DNA of 64,000 nt from an uncultured Collinsella sp. (GTDB lineage Bacteria; Actinomycetota; Coriobacteriia; Coriobacteriales; Coriobacteriaceae), in NCBI GenBank assembly GCA_900757385.1, contig CAAENO010000218.1:21183-85182 (forward strand). Direction: 5' to 3'. Of the stretch, positions 44,209 to 53,240 are shown piece by piece (position 1 is the first letter of the stretch; every line of letters starts with the position of its first letter). The notes under the pieces were generated by a model, which had not been told where the DNA came from, did not search any database, and was given only the letters and a program-made list of their open reading frames with translations. Both the position numbers and the translations under genes were made by a program.

Positions 44209-45681
44209 TTACTTGGCCTGCTTATCGAGCGTGGGCTTCATGGCAATCAGGATTGCAGCGGCGACCACGGCGCCAATCACGATGTCCAGGCAGAACAGCG
44301 CGACGTTGTTGGTGGCAAGGGCGACGATAAAGCCACCGTGCGGGACGTAGCAGTCGATGCCCTGGAAGGCGGCAAGCGCCGCGCCCACGGCAGAGCCGAT
44401 GCAAATGCCGGGCAGGGTGTGGCCAAGATCCTTGACCGCGAAGGGAATAGCGCCCTCGGTAATACCGATGCAGCCCATGAACAGCGCAGAGATGCCCATC
44501 TGACGGTCAGCGTCATCGAACTTGTTCTTGGCGATGAGCGCAGCGAGGCCGCAAGCAATCGGGGGAATGGCGACGGCGACGCGGAACATACCGTTGGGGC
44601 CGTAGATGCCGGAGGCCATGATGGCCATGGTAAAGGTCGAGGCGGTCTTGTTGATGGGGCCACCCATATCGAAGGCGGTCATAACACCAATGACCAGGCC
44701 CAGGACGACGGCGGAGCCGCCCTGCAGGCTGCCGAGCACGCCGGTAAGCCAGTCCATCACAAAGCCAAGCGGCGTGGCCAGGATGTAGATATAGGCCATG
44801 CCCAGGACAAGCGAGGTCAGAATCGGGATAATCAGGATGGGCATGATGGTCTGGATGGTGTTGTTGACCTTCCAGGTCTTCATCCAGCGGACAAAGTAGC
44901 CGCAGATAACCGCCATGATCATGGCGCCCAAGAAGCCGGTCGAAACGCTGTTGCCGTTAGGGGTAACGACTGCGTTGTTGACCAGGTAGCCCAAGACAAA
45001 ACCGGGGGCGAGCGCGGGCTTGCCGGCCATCGAGTAGGAGATGTAAGCCGCAAGCACCGGGATCATCATGGAGATGCCGGCCATGCCGATGGTGTTAAGA
45101 CTCACCATCAGCGGGTTCGTAACCTCCATGCCGTTGGCGCCGGCGGTACCGGATGCCAGCGAGAAGGCAAGGAACACGCCGCCGATAACGACAATGGGGA
45201 TAAAATAGGAAACGCCGGTATTGAATGCATTGAGCAGCGTCTTGCCAGGATCGGCAAAGATGGACTGCTTGGACGCCGGTGTCGGGGCCTGCGGGGCAGC
45301 GGAGACGGCCTTCTTCTCTGCCTTGGCCTCGGCCTTGGGCGCGTCAACGGAGCCGCCCGTCGCCTTGATGATCTCAATAGCCTGGTCGATGATCTTTGCC
45401 GGATCGGCGATTACATCGGAAGTACCGACCTTGAGGAACTTGCCCTCGGCCATCTTCTGCTCAAAACGGTCCTCGTTCTCGACGCCCACGTCGACGGACT
45501 CCAGGACCAGGTCGGCGGAGTCCACGTCTTCCTGCGTGAGCTCATTCTCGATACCCAGGCCACCCTGAGCCTCGACCTTGCACTCGATGCCACGGGCGGC
45601 GCATTCATCTTGAATCGCCTTCTGGGCCATATACGTGTGGGCGATACCCACGGTACAGGCGGCAACGCCTACGATCTTCAT
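44209..45681 (-). CDS. PTS fructose-type EIIBC permease
   Basis: This 490-residue membrane protein imports and phosphorylates a sugar. An EIIB domain comes first (MKIVGVAACTVGIAHTYMA, phospho-Cys9, about residues 1-100), then an Ala/Lys-rich linker and a polytopic EIIC domain of the fructose type (GMEVTNPLM, GGPINKTASTF, GITEGAIPFAV, YVPHGGFIV). ATG 45681 is chosen because the EIIB fold begins there and AGAGGGAAG precedes it; a longer frame to 45783 has no family match. EIIA is encoded separately at the end of the operon. A divergent LacI gene follows upstream. Family membership says fructose-like, but the metabolic neighbours suggest another ketose or polyol. Confidence 0.93.
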   Translation of the reverse strand: MKIVGVAACTVGIAHTYMAQKAIQDECAARGIECKVEAQGGLGIENELTQEDVDSADLVLESVDVGVENEDRFEQKMAEGKFLKVGTSDVIADPAKIIDQAIEIIKATGGSVDAPKAEAKAEKKAVSAAPQAPTPASKQSIFADPGKTLLNAFNTGVSYFIPIVVIGGVFLAFSLASGTAGANGMEVTNPLMVSLNTIGMAGISMMIPVLAAYISYSMAGKPALAPGFVLGYLVNNAVVTPNGNSVSTGFLGAMIMAVICGYFVRWMKTWKVNNTIQTIMPILIIPILTSLVLGMAYIYILATPLGFVMDWLTGVLGSLQGGSAVVLGLVIGVMTAFDMGGPINKTASTFTMAIMASGIYGPNGMFRVAVAIPPIACGLAALIAKNKFDDADRQMGISALFMGCIGITEGAIPFAVKDLGHTLPGICIGSAVGAALAAFQGIDCYVPHGGFIVALATNNVALFCLDIVIGAVVAAAILIAMKPTLDKQAK

Positions 45682-46096
45682 TGCTTCCCTCTTTTCATAG
45701 AGTTGCGTGCGCAAGACACCGTTTGCGGAGGCCTCCGGAGCATCCCCTGCCGTTTGGACTTGCTGTCTTTTCGACAAAACCAATATAGGGTGCTGGCATT
45801 GATAAAACTAGTTCATTTCGGTAAACGCGCAGGTCAGGGCATAAGTTATGCGATTTAGTTATGCGTTTAACCAAAAATGAATCCTGCGATTTTACCCTCG
45901 ATTTCAAAAGTCAAGAAGTATTTGATTTTCTCGGTAGACGGCAGATGCGCATGCCGGTCACAAATTTCGACCCCACCCGTATACCGCATTTGTTGCATAC
46001 TCATATGAAAGGAGAGGGTCGCTCACCAAAGCGCATCCCACACCAAGACTCAAAGTCATCATGTTGGAAAATGCTCATCTGTCGGAAGGAGTCGCT
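45682..46096. promoter_or_regulatory. Divergent control region of the PTS operon and its LacI regulator
   Basis: This 415-base gap contains the perfect 13-base palindrome GCATAAGTTATGC (45839-45851) and a direct repeat AGTTATGCG at 45844 and 45857, plus AACTAGTT near 45807. The palindrome is a good LacI-family operator candidate. The remainder is A/T-rich with no convincing gene. Confidence 0.5.
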
Positions 46097-47107
46097 GTGG
46101 CAAAACAGCGCGTTACGATCGCAGACGTCGCCCGCGAGGCAGGAACTTCGACGGCAAGCGTCTCGTATTACCTCAACGACAAACGAGAAAAGCTTAGCGA
46201 GAAGACGCAGGCAAAGATTGCGCGCGTCATCAAGGAACTCGGATACGTTCCCAACGCCCAAGCGCAAACGCTCACCGGCAAACAGACCCACGTCATCGCC
46301 ATCATCATCTTGGATAACACCAACAAGTGGGCAGGCCTCGTCCTCAACGGCATGGAGCAGGTCATGCTCCCCGCGGGCTACCAAACGGTCGTTTGCACCA
46401 GCAATTTCGACCCCGAGACCGAGCTCATGTATGTCGATAAAATGCTCTCGCTGGGCGTCGATGGCTTTATCATCCAGCCCACGGCAAACTTCAAAGCCGT
46501 GCACGACCGCATTAGACGCGCCGGCAAGCCGGTCGTCTTTTTCGATGCGGCCATCTATAGCCCAGGTACCAGCTGGATCAAAACCAACCTTTACGACGGC
46601 GTGTACAACGCCACACAGGCACTCCTCGACGCCGGCTACGAAGATTTCTTTTCCATTGCCGCCAACATGACCGAGATGCGCACCCGCATGGAACGTTTTC
46701 AGGGATATGCCGAGGCACTGGCAGCGAACGGACAGCTCTACAAAGCGATTCCCATCGACCACAACAAGCCGTCGGTCAATGAGCTTACCGAGTACTTTAA
46801 GTACAAGTTCAACCCCGCCAAGCGAACCCTTATCTTCGTGCAAAATCAGTGGGCACTTCCCCGTATCTACAAGGCCCTCCAGCCCATGGCCCATCTACTT
46901 CCGCAGCAAATCGGTCTTTTGGGACTCAACTGCGAAGACTGGACCAACCTCACCACGCCGACCGTCTCCACGATCATCGAGCCCGTCGACCAGGAAGGCA
47001 GGGAGGCGGCCGAGATGCTCCTCGCCTTGCTTGATGGCAGCAGCCAACCCGGCGAGCAGCGCATTCTCGAGTGCAAGCTCAACTGGCTCGACTCCACCTC
47101 GATCTAG
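46097..47107 (+). CDS. LacI-family regulator of the PTS operon
   Basis: The N-terminal HTH RVTIADVAREAGTSTASVSYYLN is followed by the hinge ELGYVPNAQAQTL and a sugar-binding-type effector domain. I choose the GTG at 46097 (336 residues) because GGAAGGAG lies just upstream and the protein then starts M-A-K-Q-R-V-T-I as family members do; ATG 46061 would add 12 unlikely residues. It is divergent from EIIBC and almost surely controls it. The inducer is probably the phosphorylated or free PTS sugar. Confidence 0.9.
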   Translation: MAKQRVTIADVAREAGTSTASVSYYLNDKREKLSEKTQAKIARVIKELGYVPNAQAQTLTGKQTHVIAIIILDNTNKWAGLVLNGMEQVMLPAGYQTVVCTSNFDPETELMYVDKMLSLGVDGFIIQPTANFKAVHDRIRRAGKPVVFFDAAIYSPGTSWIKTNLYDGVYNATQALLDAGYEDFFSIAANMTEMRTRMERFQGYAEALAANGQLYKAIPIDHNKPSVNELTEYFKYKFNPAKRTLIFVQNQWALPRIYKALQPMAHLLPQQIGLLGLNCEDWTNLTTPTVSTIIEPVDQEGREAAEMLLALLDGSSQPGEQRILECKLNWLDSTSI

Positions 47108-47112
47108 ACCGC

Positions 47113-47141
47113 GGGACAAATTAATCAGGAGTGTTTGTCCC
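47113..47141 (+). terminator. Hairpin GGGACAAA/TTTGTCCC after lacI
   Basis: An eight-base stem at 47113-47120 and 47134-47141, five bases after the regulator stop. Another member of the GGGACA-core hairpins. Confidence 0.55.
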
Positions 47142-47226
47142 AAATCTTAAGTATTTGTTCGACAGAACGGCCCCTGTCGGCTCCTGCTAGACTGGTAGAT
47201 TCGCAACCGACTACCCAGGAGCCCCC

Positions 47227-48210
47227 ATGTCGCGCAAGTCCGCCTACAAGCAAGTACTTTCCATCGGCACCGCCGTGGTGCTGGGGTTTGCACTGTTTAC
47301 GGGATCGCTTGACGGGGCGCCCAAGCTGCTGTCGCCGCAAAGCGATGGACAGGCGGCGGCTCTGGCCGAAAAACAAAACGAGAGCCCCAGCCGCACCGAC
47401 GACGAGGCAGACCTGGTCGCCCGGCTCGAATCGGGAACAGCGAGTTCCTCGGACTCTCAAAATAGCCAAGACTCTGGCGATGGCCCCGATTCCGCCGCAA
47501 CCGACACCGGCGACGGCGCTTCCGCGGACAGCGCCGCCACCCCCATCGACGAGGTCGAAAACCCCGATCTCAACCGCGCCCGCGGCGTATATCTCAGCAG
47601 CATTCCCGACTACGCCGGCAACCCCTACGTTACCCTTCGCGCCGATGGCACGCACCCGCTCGGCACGCCGTCGTTCACGCTCGATGAATACGAGCGGGCC
47701 ACCGAAGAAGGATGCTTTAAGAAGTTCTCAAAGCTCGACAGCCTGGGCCGTACCCGCAAAGCACTCGCCTGCATAGGACTCGAATCGCTCGGCAAAGGCA
47801 AGCGCGGCGATATCTCGCGTATCCATCCTGCCGGTTGGCACCAGCAGCGCTACGACTTTATTCCAGGCCAGAGCCTCTACAACCGCTGCCACCTCATCGC
47901 CTGGTCGCTCTGCGGCGAAAACGCCAACCGCAAGAATCTCCTCACCGGCACGCGCTATCTCAACGAGACGGGCATGCTACCGTTTGAGGAGCAGATTCTC
48001 GACTACATCCGCGAAACGGGCAACCACGTGCTCTACCGCGTCACGCCCATGTATAACGAAGAGGAACTTGTCTGCCGCGGCGTGCGCCTTGAGGCGCAAT
48101 CGGTCGAGGACCACGGCAAGACCCTCTGCTTCCACGTATACTGCTACAACCTGCAGCCGCATGTGCAGATCGACTACGCCACCGGCCGCAATCAGACCTC
48201 GGGAGACTAG
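47227..48210 (+). CDS. Secreted or membrane-anchored DNA/RNA non-specific endonuclease
   Basis: This 327-residue protein has an N-terminal hydrophobic segment (about residues 10-27), a Ser/Asp/Ala-rich disordered linker (residues 35-115) and a nuclease domain with YNRCHLIAWSLCGENANRKN around residues 218-237. His222 with the following asparagines matches the H-N-N metal site of the EndA/NucA-type ββα-metal nucleases of Gram-positives. Likely roles are extracellular DNA degradation, nutrient gain or DNA uptake. It stands alone before a strong terminator. The start follows CCAGGAGCCCCC. Confidence 0.85.
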   Translation: MSRKSAYKQVLSIGTAVVLGFALFTGSLDGAPKLLSPQSDGQAAALAEKQNESPSRTDDEADLVARLESGTASSSDSQNSQDSGDGPDSAATDTGDGASADSAATPIDEVENPDLNRARGVYLSSIPDYAGNPYVTLRADGTHPLGTPSFTLDEYERATEEGCFKKFSKLDSLGRTRKALACIGLESLGKGKRGDISRIHPAGWHQQRYDFIPGQSLYNRCHLIAWSLCGENANRKNLLTGTRYLNETGMLPFEEQILDYIRETGNHVLYRVTPMYNEEELVCRGVRLEAQSVEDHGKTLCFHVYCYNLQPHVQIDYATGRNQTSGD

Positions 48211-48238
48211 GGCCGACCAAGCTGCCCCAAAACCTAAA

Positions 48239-48305
48239 TTGATCCGTTTTCCTCCGTCCCCAAAGGATCAAATAAGGCCGCCCCGGTTGCCCAGGGCGGC
48301 CTTTT
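48239..48305 (+). terminator. Two hairpins after the nuclease gene
   Basis: TTGATCC/GGATCAA at 48239-48271, with GTCCCC in the loop, is followed by AAGGCCGCCC/GGGCGGCCTT at 48274-48303 with a T run. The second is a clear Rho-independent terminator. Confidence 0.8.
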
Positions 48306-48338
48306 CGTCAGCACCTACATTGCAGACAAAACCACACG

Positions 48339-50414
48339 TTATTTGGCGCGGCCCTCCTCATAGCGCTCGACCAGCTTGGCCTGAACGTCATAAGGCACCT
48401 GCTCATAGCCTGCGGGCTTCATGGTAAAGTCGCCCGTGCCGCGCGTGATAGAGCGCAGGCGCGTCGAATAATCCGTCAGCTCGGCCAGCGGGGCCTGGGC
48501 AATGACCACGGTGTCGCCGCGCTCATCGGTCTCCATACCCGTCACGCGACCGCGCGAGGCCGAGATGTCACCCATCACGGCACCGGCGTAGCTCTCGGGG
48601 ATTGTCACCGTGATTTCCTCGATGGGCTCCAGCACCACCGGGTCGGCATCGGCGCATGCCTTGCGCAGGCCGATGCGAGCCGCCGCGCGGAACGCCATCT
48701 CGTTGGAGTCGACGCTGTGATACGAGCCGTCGTACACAGCCACGCGAATGCCCGTGAGCGGGTAGCTGGCAATGATGCCGTCTTTCATGGTCTCCTGGAC
48801 ACCCTTGTCCACGGCGGGAATCAGCGAGCGCGGAATGCGGCCGCCCACGACCTCATCCACAAACTCGTAGCCGTCGCTCGTGCCGTCGGGCCCAATGAGC
48901 GGCTCAACGCGCAGCCAGCAGTCGCCATACTGACCGGCACCGCCAGTCTGCTTCTTGTGACGACCCTGGGCACTTGCCGTGCGGCGGATGGTCTCGCGAT
49001 ACGGAATGCGGATCGGCACGCTCTTGGCCACGACCTTGGTGCGATCCTCCAAACGGTTGAGCAGCACCGAAACCTGCGCCTCACCCACCGCCGAAATGAT
49101 GGTCTGGCCGGTCTCCTCGTCGCGGTCGATGCTCATGGTCGGATCGGCCTTGCAGGCCTTCTCGATAAACGTGTAGAGCTTCTCTTCGTCCCCGCGATTC
49201 TCGGCCTCAATAGCGATGCGATACTGCGAGTTGGGGAACTTAAACGCCGCAGCCTCGACCTTGCCGGTAATGGAGAGCGTGTCACCCGTCTCGGCCGCCA
49301 ACTTGGGCGCCACGATAATGTCGCCGGCATAGGCGTGACCGACCTCGGTCATGTCGCGGCCGCACATCACATACAGGTGAGCCAGACGATCGCTCTTGCG
49401 GGTACGCGCGTTGATCAGCTCAAGGCCCGGCTCAAGCGTGCCCGTCAGCACCTTGATAAAGCTGATGCGACCCTGCTGCGGATCGGCCAGCGTCTTAAAC
49501 ACAAACGCCACCGGACGGTCATCGTCACTCGAGATCTTGAGCGAGTCGCCGTCGATGAGCGGCATCTCGCCGTAGTCGGTCGGCGCCGGGAAGTACGTCG
49601 CGATGTCGTCCATCAGCGAGTTGACGCCCTGCTCCTTAATGCAATCGCCCGCAAAGACCGGCACAAAGATGCGCTCGGCGATCGCCTTCGACAGCAGGCC
49701 CTCGAGCTCTTCCTGCGTCAGCGTCTCCTCGCCTTCCAGGTATTTCATCATCAGTTCGTCGTCAGCCTCGGCCACCAGCTCGCACAGATGGTCATGAGCC
49801 TCCTCGGCCTGGGCACGATACTCCTCGGGAATCTCCGACTCAACGGCTTCGGTACCGTTGCAATGGCGCGCCTTCATGCGCACCAGGTCGATGATGCCGT
49901 CAAAGTCCTCGCCCTCGCCCCAGGGAAGGGTCACGGCGCCCAGGCGCGTACCAAAGCGCTCCTGCAACAGGTCCATCGTGGTCGCAAAGCTGGCCTCGGA
50001 GCGCGACAGGCGGTTTACGAACACCGCACGCGCCAGACGCAGGTCTTCGGCGGCATACCAGAGCTTAACCGTCGTAGGCTGCGGGCCGGCCTCGGCGTCG
50101 ACCACAAACAGAGCCGTCTCGCAGACGCTCATCGCGGCATAGGCGTCGCCGATAAAATCGGGATAGCACGGGGCATCGAGCACGTTGATGCGCGCGCCCT
50201 TCCAGTCGATCGGCGCAATGGTCGTCGAGATGGAAAATGCACGCTTGACCTCTTCGGGGTCATAGTCGAGCGTGGGCTTGGTGCCGTCGTGGCCGCCCAG
50301 ACGGGCGGTCTTGCCAGAAAGGTGGAGCATGGCCTCGGCGAGTGAAGTCTTGCCCACCCCGCCTTGGCCTACGAGCACCACGTTCCTTACGTTACCGGTC
50401 TTGGGAGCACCCAT
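48339..50414 (-). CDS. Elongation factor G-like GTPase (EF-G paralogue)
   Basis: This 691-residue translational GTPase has the EF-G domain order. Its G1 loop is GQGGVGKTS (residues 16-24) rather than the canonical GHIDAGKTT, and the G3 position reads NVLDAPCYPDF instead of the canonical DTPGH, so it is not the main EF-G. The C-terminal half contains the EF-G domain IV/V pattern (GAVMGDISASRGRVTGMET). It belongs to the EF-G-like group seen in actinobacteria, with unknown role: stress, ribosome rescue or an antibiotic-protection-like function are possible. ATG 50414 has AAGGAGGTCATC upstream. Confidence 0.88.
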   Translation of the reverse strand: MGAPKTGNVRNVVLVGQGGVGKTSLAEAMLHLSGKTARLGGHDGTKPTLDYDPEEVKRAFSISTTIAPIDWKGARINVLDAPCYPDFIGDAYAAMSVCETALFVVDAEAGPQPTTVKLWYAAEDLRLARAVFVNRLSRSEASFATTMDLLQERFGTRLGAVTLPWGEGEDFDGIIDLVRMKARHCNGTEAVESEIPEEYRAQAEEAHDHLCELVAEADDELMMKYLEGEETLTQEELEGLLSKAIAERIFVPVFAGDCIKEQGVNSLMDDIATYFPAPTDYGEMPLIDGDSLKISSDDDRPVAFVFKTLADPQQGRISFIKVLTGTLEPGLELINARTRKSDRLAHLYVMCGRDMTEVGHAYAGDIIVAPKLAAETGDTLSITGKVEAAAFKFPNSQYRIAIEAENRGDEEKLYTFIEKACKADPTMSIDRDEETGQTIISAVGEAQVSVLLNRLEDRTKVVAKSVPIRIPYRETIRRTASAQGRHKKQTGGAGQYGDCWLRVEPLIGPDGTSDGYEFVDEVVGGRIPRSLIPAVDKGVQETMKDGIIASYPLTGIRVAVYDGSYHSVDSNEMAFRAAARIGLRKACADADPVVLEPIEEITVTIPESYAGAVMGDISASRGRVTGMETDERGDTVVIAQAPLAELTDYSTRLRSITRGTGDFTMKPAGYEQVPYDVQAKLVERYEEGRAK

Positions 50415-50725
50415 GATGACCTCCTTGCAGGGCCGCGCGCAAGGCGCGACGCCAACGGGGAGGGTTCGCGGTCGGTGCCGTCCCGGGAGCAGCATGGTCG
50501 GCAGCCGAGCCGACTCACCCTCCAAATGTCCTATGCCACCACCCTACCCTCACGGGCGACTGTCCATGCATACCTTTCGGCGCACGTATGAATACAGGCG
50601 GCGAGAGGAGGAGACAAGCTTGTGAGGCGATTATTGAACCCCGTCGACGCAAACAAAAAGCCGCCACAGACCGTAAGACCTGCGGCGACTTCACCTCAAT
50701 TTAATAGTTGAGTAAATAACTGAGC
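50415..50725. other. Gap upstream of the EF-G-like gene, with the ABC operon terminator
   Basis: This 311-base gap holds the EF-G-like ribosome site and, at 50654-50690, an imperfect G/C hairpin with a T run on the minus strand (GGCGGCTTTTTG) that fits termination of the ABC operon. No further gene seen. Confidence 0.5.
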
Positions 50726-51490
50726 CTACCCCTCGATACGGCTCAAGAACTCACGGGTACGTTGCTCACGCGGATGATCGATAACCTGCTCGGCAGGACC
50801 CTCCTCGACAATGCGACCGCCGTCCATAAAGACCACGCGGTCGGCAACGTCGCGCGCAAACTGCATCGCATGGGTCACGATCACCATCGTCATATTCTGC
50901 GCGGCAAGGTCTTTAATGACACGCAGCACCTCGGCCGTTAGCTCGGGATCGAGCGCCGAGGTCGGCTCGTCAAAGAACAAGATCTCCGGGTCGAGCGCCA
51001 AGGCGCGGGCGATACTCACACGCTGTTGCTGACCGCCCGAAAGCTCACATGGCACCTTGTTCTCGTTGCCCGTAAGCCCCATCTGCGCGATCAGCTCACG
51101 CGCACGTGCTTCGGCCTGCTCGCGCGGGCGCTTGAGCACGCGAATCGGAGCATCGGTGATGTTTTTCATCACCGTATAGTGCGGAAACAGATTGTAGTTC
51201 TGAAACACCAGGCCAAATCGCGAGCGCGCCCGCTTGGGCACGTCGCCTTTCGCATATATCGCACCCGACCCCGCGTCCGTCGCAACGGCAAGGTCGCCAA
51301 ACGAAAGCGAGCCACCGTCGAGTGTCTCGAGCAGTGTGGCGCAGCGCAGAAGCGTGGACTTACCGCCGCCTGAAGGCCCGATAATCGCCACGACCTCGCC
51401 GCGCTTGACCTCGAGCGAGATATCCTTGAGCACCTCATTGCCGCCAAACGCCTTGCGCGCGTTCGATATATTCATTACCGAATTAGTCAT
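50726..51490 (-). CDS. Polar amino-acid ABC transporter ATPase
   Basis: This 254-residue ATPase has Walker A GPSGGGKST, signature LSGGQQQRVSIARAL, Walker B ILFFDEPTSALDP and an H-loop in VIVTHAMQFA. The sequence is closest in style to GlnQ/ArtP-type importers. It overlaps the permease gene by eight bases, so the two are translationally coupled. It powers uptake at the inner face of the membrane. Confidence 0.93.
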   Translation of the reverse strand: MTNSVMNISNARKAFGGNEVLKDISLEVKRGEVVAIIGPSGGGKSTLLRCATLLETLDGGSLSFGDLAVATDAGSGAIYAKGDVPKRARSRFGLVFQNYNLFPHYTVMKNITDAPIRVLKRPREQAEARARELIAQMGLTGNENKVPCELSGGQQQRVSIARALALDPEILFFDEPTSALDPELTAEVLRVIKDLAAQNMTMVIVTHAMQFARDVADRVVFMDGGRIVEEGPAEQVIDHPREQRTREFLSRIEG

Positions 51491-52175
51491 GGTAGTAATC
51501 CAATTTTTTCTCGGCGGCGCCCAGCAGCATCTCGACGACGAAGTTAAAGACCCAGTAAATCAGCGCCGCGATCGCAAACGGCACCATGCTCACCTGCGAG
51601 GCGACCAGCGCCTTGGCCGTCGAGAACATCTCACCCACGCCAATGGCAAACGCCAGCGACGTGTCCTTGACCAGCGTGATGATCTCGTTGCCCATCGCCG
51701 GCAGAATACGCTTGGCGACCTGCGGCATCACGATATACAGAAACGTCTGCACGCGCGAATAGCCCAGCACCTCGGCAGCCTCGTATTGACCGCGCGGAAT
51801 GGACTGCAAGCCCGAGCGATAGATCTCGGCAAAGTAACCGGCGTAGTTGATGATGAACGCCACGACGCACGCCGTCCACTTGGAATCGGGCGTGAGCGAA
51901 ATGCCAAACACGTAGTACGGGGCAAAGTAGATGGCAAACATCTGCAGCATGAGCGGCGTACCGCGCATTACCGAAATGTAGATGCGCGCAATCCAGCGGA
52001 GTGGCGCAATTTTGCTCATGCGCATAAACGCTACGGGGATTCCCAGCGGAATCGACCCCAGCAGCGTCAGCACAAACAACTGCAAACTGACCAAGAAGCC
52101 CTGGCCAAGCATCTGCATCATGACCTGAATAGACAACCTAAGCTCTCTTTCGCGACAACAGAACAGCAAACCCAA
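51483..52175 (-). CDS. Polar amino-acid ABC transporter permease
   Basis: A His/Glu/Gln/Arg/opine-family membrane permease with about five transmembrane segments and the EAA-type loop (EAAEVLGYSRVQTFLYIVMPQ). The frame is open to ATG 52175, but the better start is probably TTG at 52136, which has GAAAGAGAG upstream. It lies between the solute-binding protein and ATPase genes and would form the channel. Confidence 0.92.
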   Translation of the reverse strand: MGLLFCCRERELRLSIQVMMQMLGQGFLVSLQLFVLTLLGSIPLGIPVAFMRMSKIAPLRWIARIYISVMRGTPLMLQMFAIYFAPYYVFGISLTPDSKWTACVVAFIINYAGYFAEIYRSGLQSIPRGQYEAAEVLGYSRVQTFLYIVMPQVAKRILPAMGNEIITLVKDTSLAFAIGVGEMFSTAKALVASQVSMVPFAIAALIYWVFNFVVEMLLGAAEKKLDYYHD

Positions 52176-52181
52176 TGCTAA

Positions 52182-52288
52182 AGCGGGTTTTCCAGGTGCT
52201 CGAGTTTGCCGTGAAAGAGGAGCGCCGCGTACTAAATGTACGCAAGCGACGGCTTGAACGGCAAAATCGGGTGCCTGGGAAAGCCGCT
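52182..52288. repeat. Long imperfect hairpin between binding-protein and permease genes
   Basis: Interrupted arms (AGCGG, CCAGG, TTTGCCGT and their complements) close on the central palindrome GCGTAC-TAAAT-GTACGC. The stop codon of the binding-protein gene lies within it. Such intercistronic stems often stabilise the upstream message, matching the need for more binding protein than permease. Confidence 0.6.
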
Positions 52289-53147
52289 ATTTGAGCACCC
52301 AGTTGTCGAAGGATAGACCATAGCTTGAATACTTATCGCACAGGTCCTTAACCGTGCCGTCCTCGTAGAGTGCCTTGAGCGACTCGGTCACGGCGTCGGC
52401 CGACTTGGCGTCGCCCTTCTTAAAGCCGACGGCGTAGTGCTCGCTGGACAGCGGCTCATCAAGCTGCGTATAAGCATCGGGCTTGGCGGCAAGCTGATAC
52501 TGGGCAATCGAAAGGTCGCAAGCCACGGCATCGACCGCGCCGCTCTCGAGCTGCATAAACGCCGTGTTGTACTCACCGATGGTATCGAGCGTGACAAACG
52601 TCGCGGCCAGATCCTTCTGGTCGCCCTCGAGCACATCCTGTGCGGCGGAATCGGTCTGAGTGATCACGGTCTTGCCAGCGAGATCGTCCCAGCTCTTGAT
52701 ACCCGCGTCCTTCTTGACCACGAGCACTTGCTCGTTGAGCATGTACGGCTCGGAGAACGTGTAATCGTCCTCGCGGCCCTCCATGGTAAAGCCGTTCCAG
52801 ATGCAGTTGATGGCACCCGAGTTGAGCAGCGTGTCCTTGGCATCCCAATCGATGGCCTCGTATTTGACCTCCCAGCCCTGCTTATCGGCAACAGCCTTGG
52901 CCAGATCGAGATCAAAGCCGGTGTACTCACCATCGTCGCCCACAAAGCCGTACGGAGGGTAGGACTTGTCAAAGCCCACCACGAGCTTCTTGGACTCCGC
53001 AGCGCCCTTCACATCCTTGGCCGCGGCAGAGCCAGCAGCGGAGCCCTTGCCGGCACCACCGCCGCAGCCGACAAGACCAAGGCCAAGCACCGTAGCGAGC
53101 GAGCCGGCTAGACCAACAAACTGACGACGAGACATATCGGTATTCAT
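52287..53147 (-). CDS. Amino-acid ABC transporter substrate-binding lipoprotein (Tat-type signal)
   Basis: This 286-residue protein belongs to solute-binding family 3. The signal has twin arginines (SRRQFVG, Arg7-Arg8) and a lipobox ending in Cys28 (GLVGC), so it is likely exported folded and lipid-anchored. The mature part has KSYPPYGFVGDDGEYTGFDLDLAKAV, the typical ligand-binding lobe with an arginine/aspartate contact region. ATG 53147 has AAGGGGGAATACC upstream. It is first in the operon, followed by permease and ATPase. The substrate is probably a polar amino acid or cystine-like compound. Confidence 0.92.
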   Translation of the reverse strand: MNTDMSRRQFVGLAGSLATVLGLGLVGCGGGAGKGSAAGSAAAKDVKGAAESKKLVVGFDKSYPPYGFVGDDGEYTGFDLDLAKAVADKQGWEVKYEAIDWDAKDTLLNSGAINCIWNGFTMEGREDDYTFSEPYMLNEQVLVVKKDAGIKSWDDLAGKTVITQTDSAAQDVLEGDQKDLAATFVTLDTIGEYNTAFMQLESGAVDAVACDLSIAQYQLAAKPDAYTQLDEPLSSEHYAVGFKKGDAKSADAVTESLKALYEDGTVKDLCDKYSSYGLSFDNWVLK

Positions 53148-53240
53148 GGTATTCCCCCTTGGTGGCACTTTAGTTAAGTAAAGTGAGTCATGTAACGTTC
53201 AGAATCATACACTTTAGTGAGATGGAGTACAAGGGAGGGC

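Noticed and set aside
43726..45858. 710-codon plus-strand open frame
   Set aside because: It is antisense to the EIIBC and kbaZ genes, with a biased Asp/Gly/His composition typical of mirrored codons. The minus-strand genes have clear families.
48717..50345. 542-codon plus-strand open frame
   Set aside because: Antisense to the EF-G-like gene, which has recognisable GTPase and domain IV motifs.
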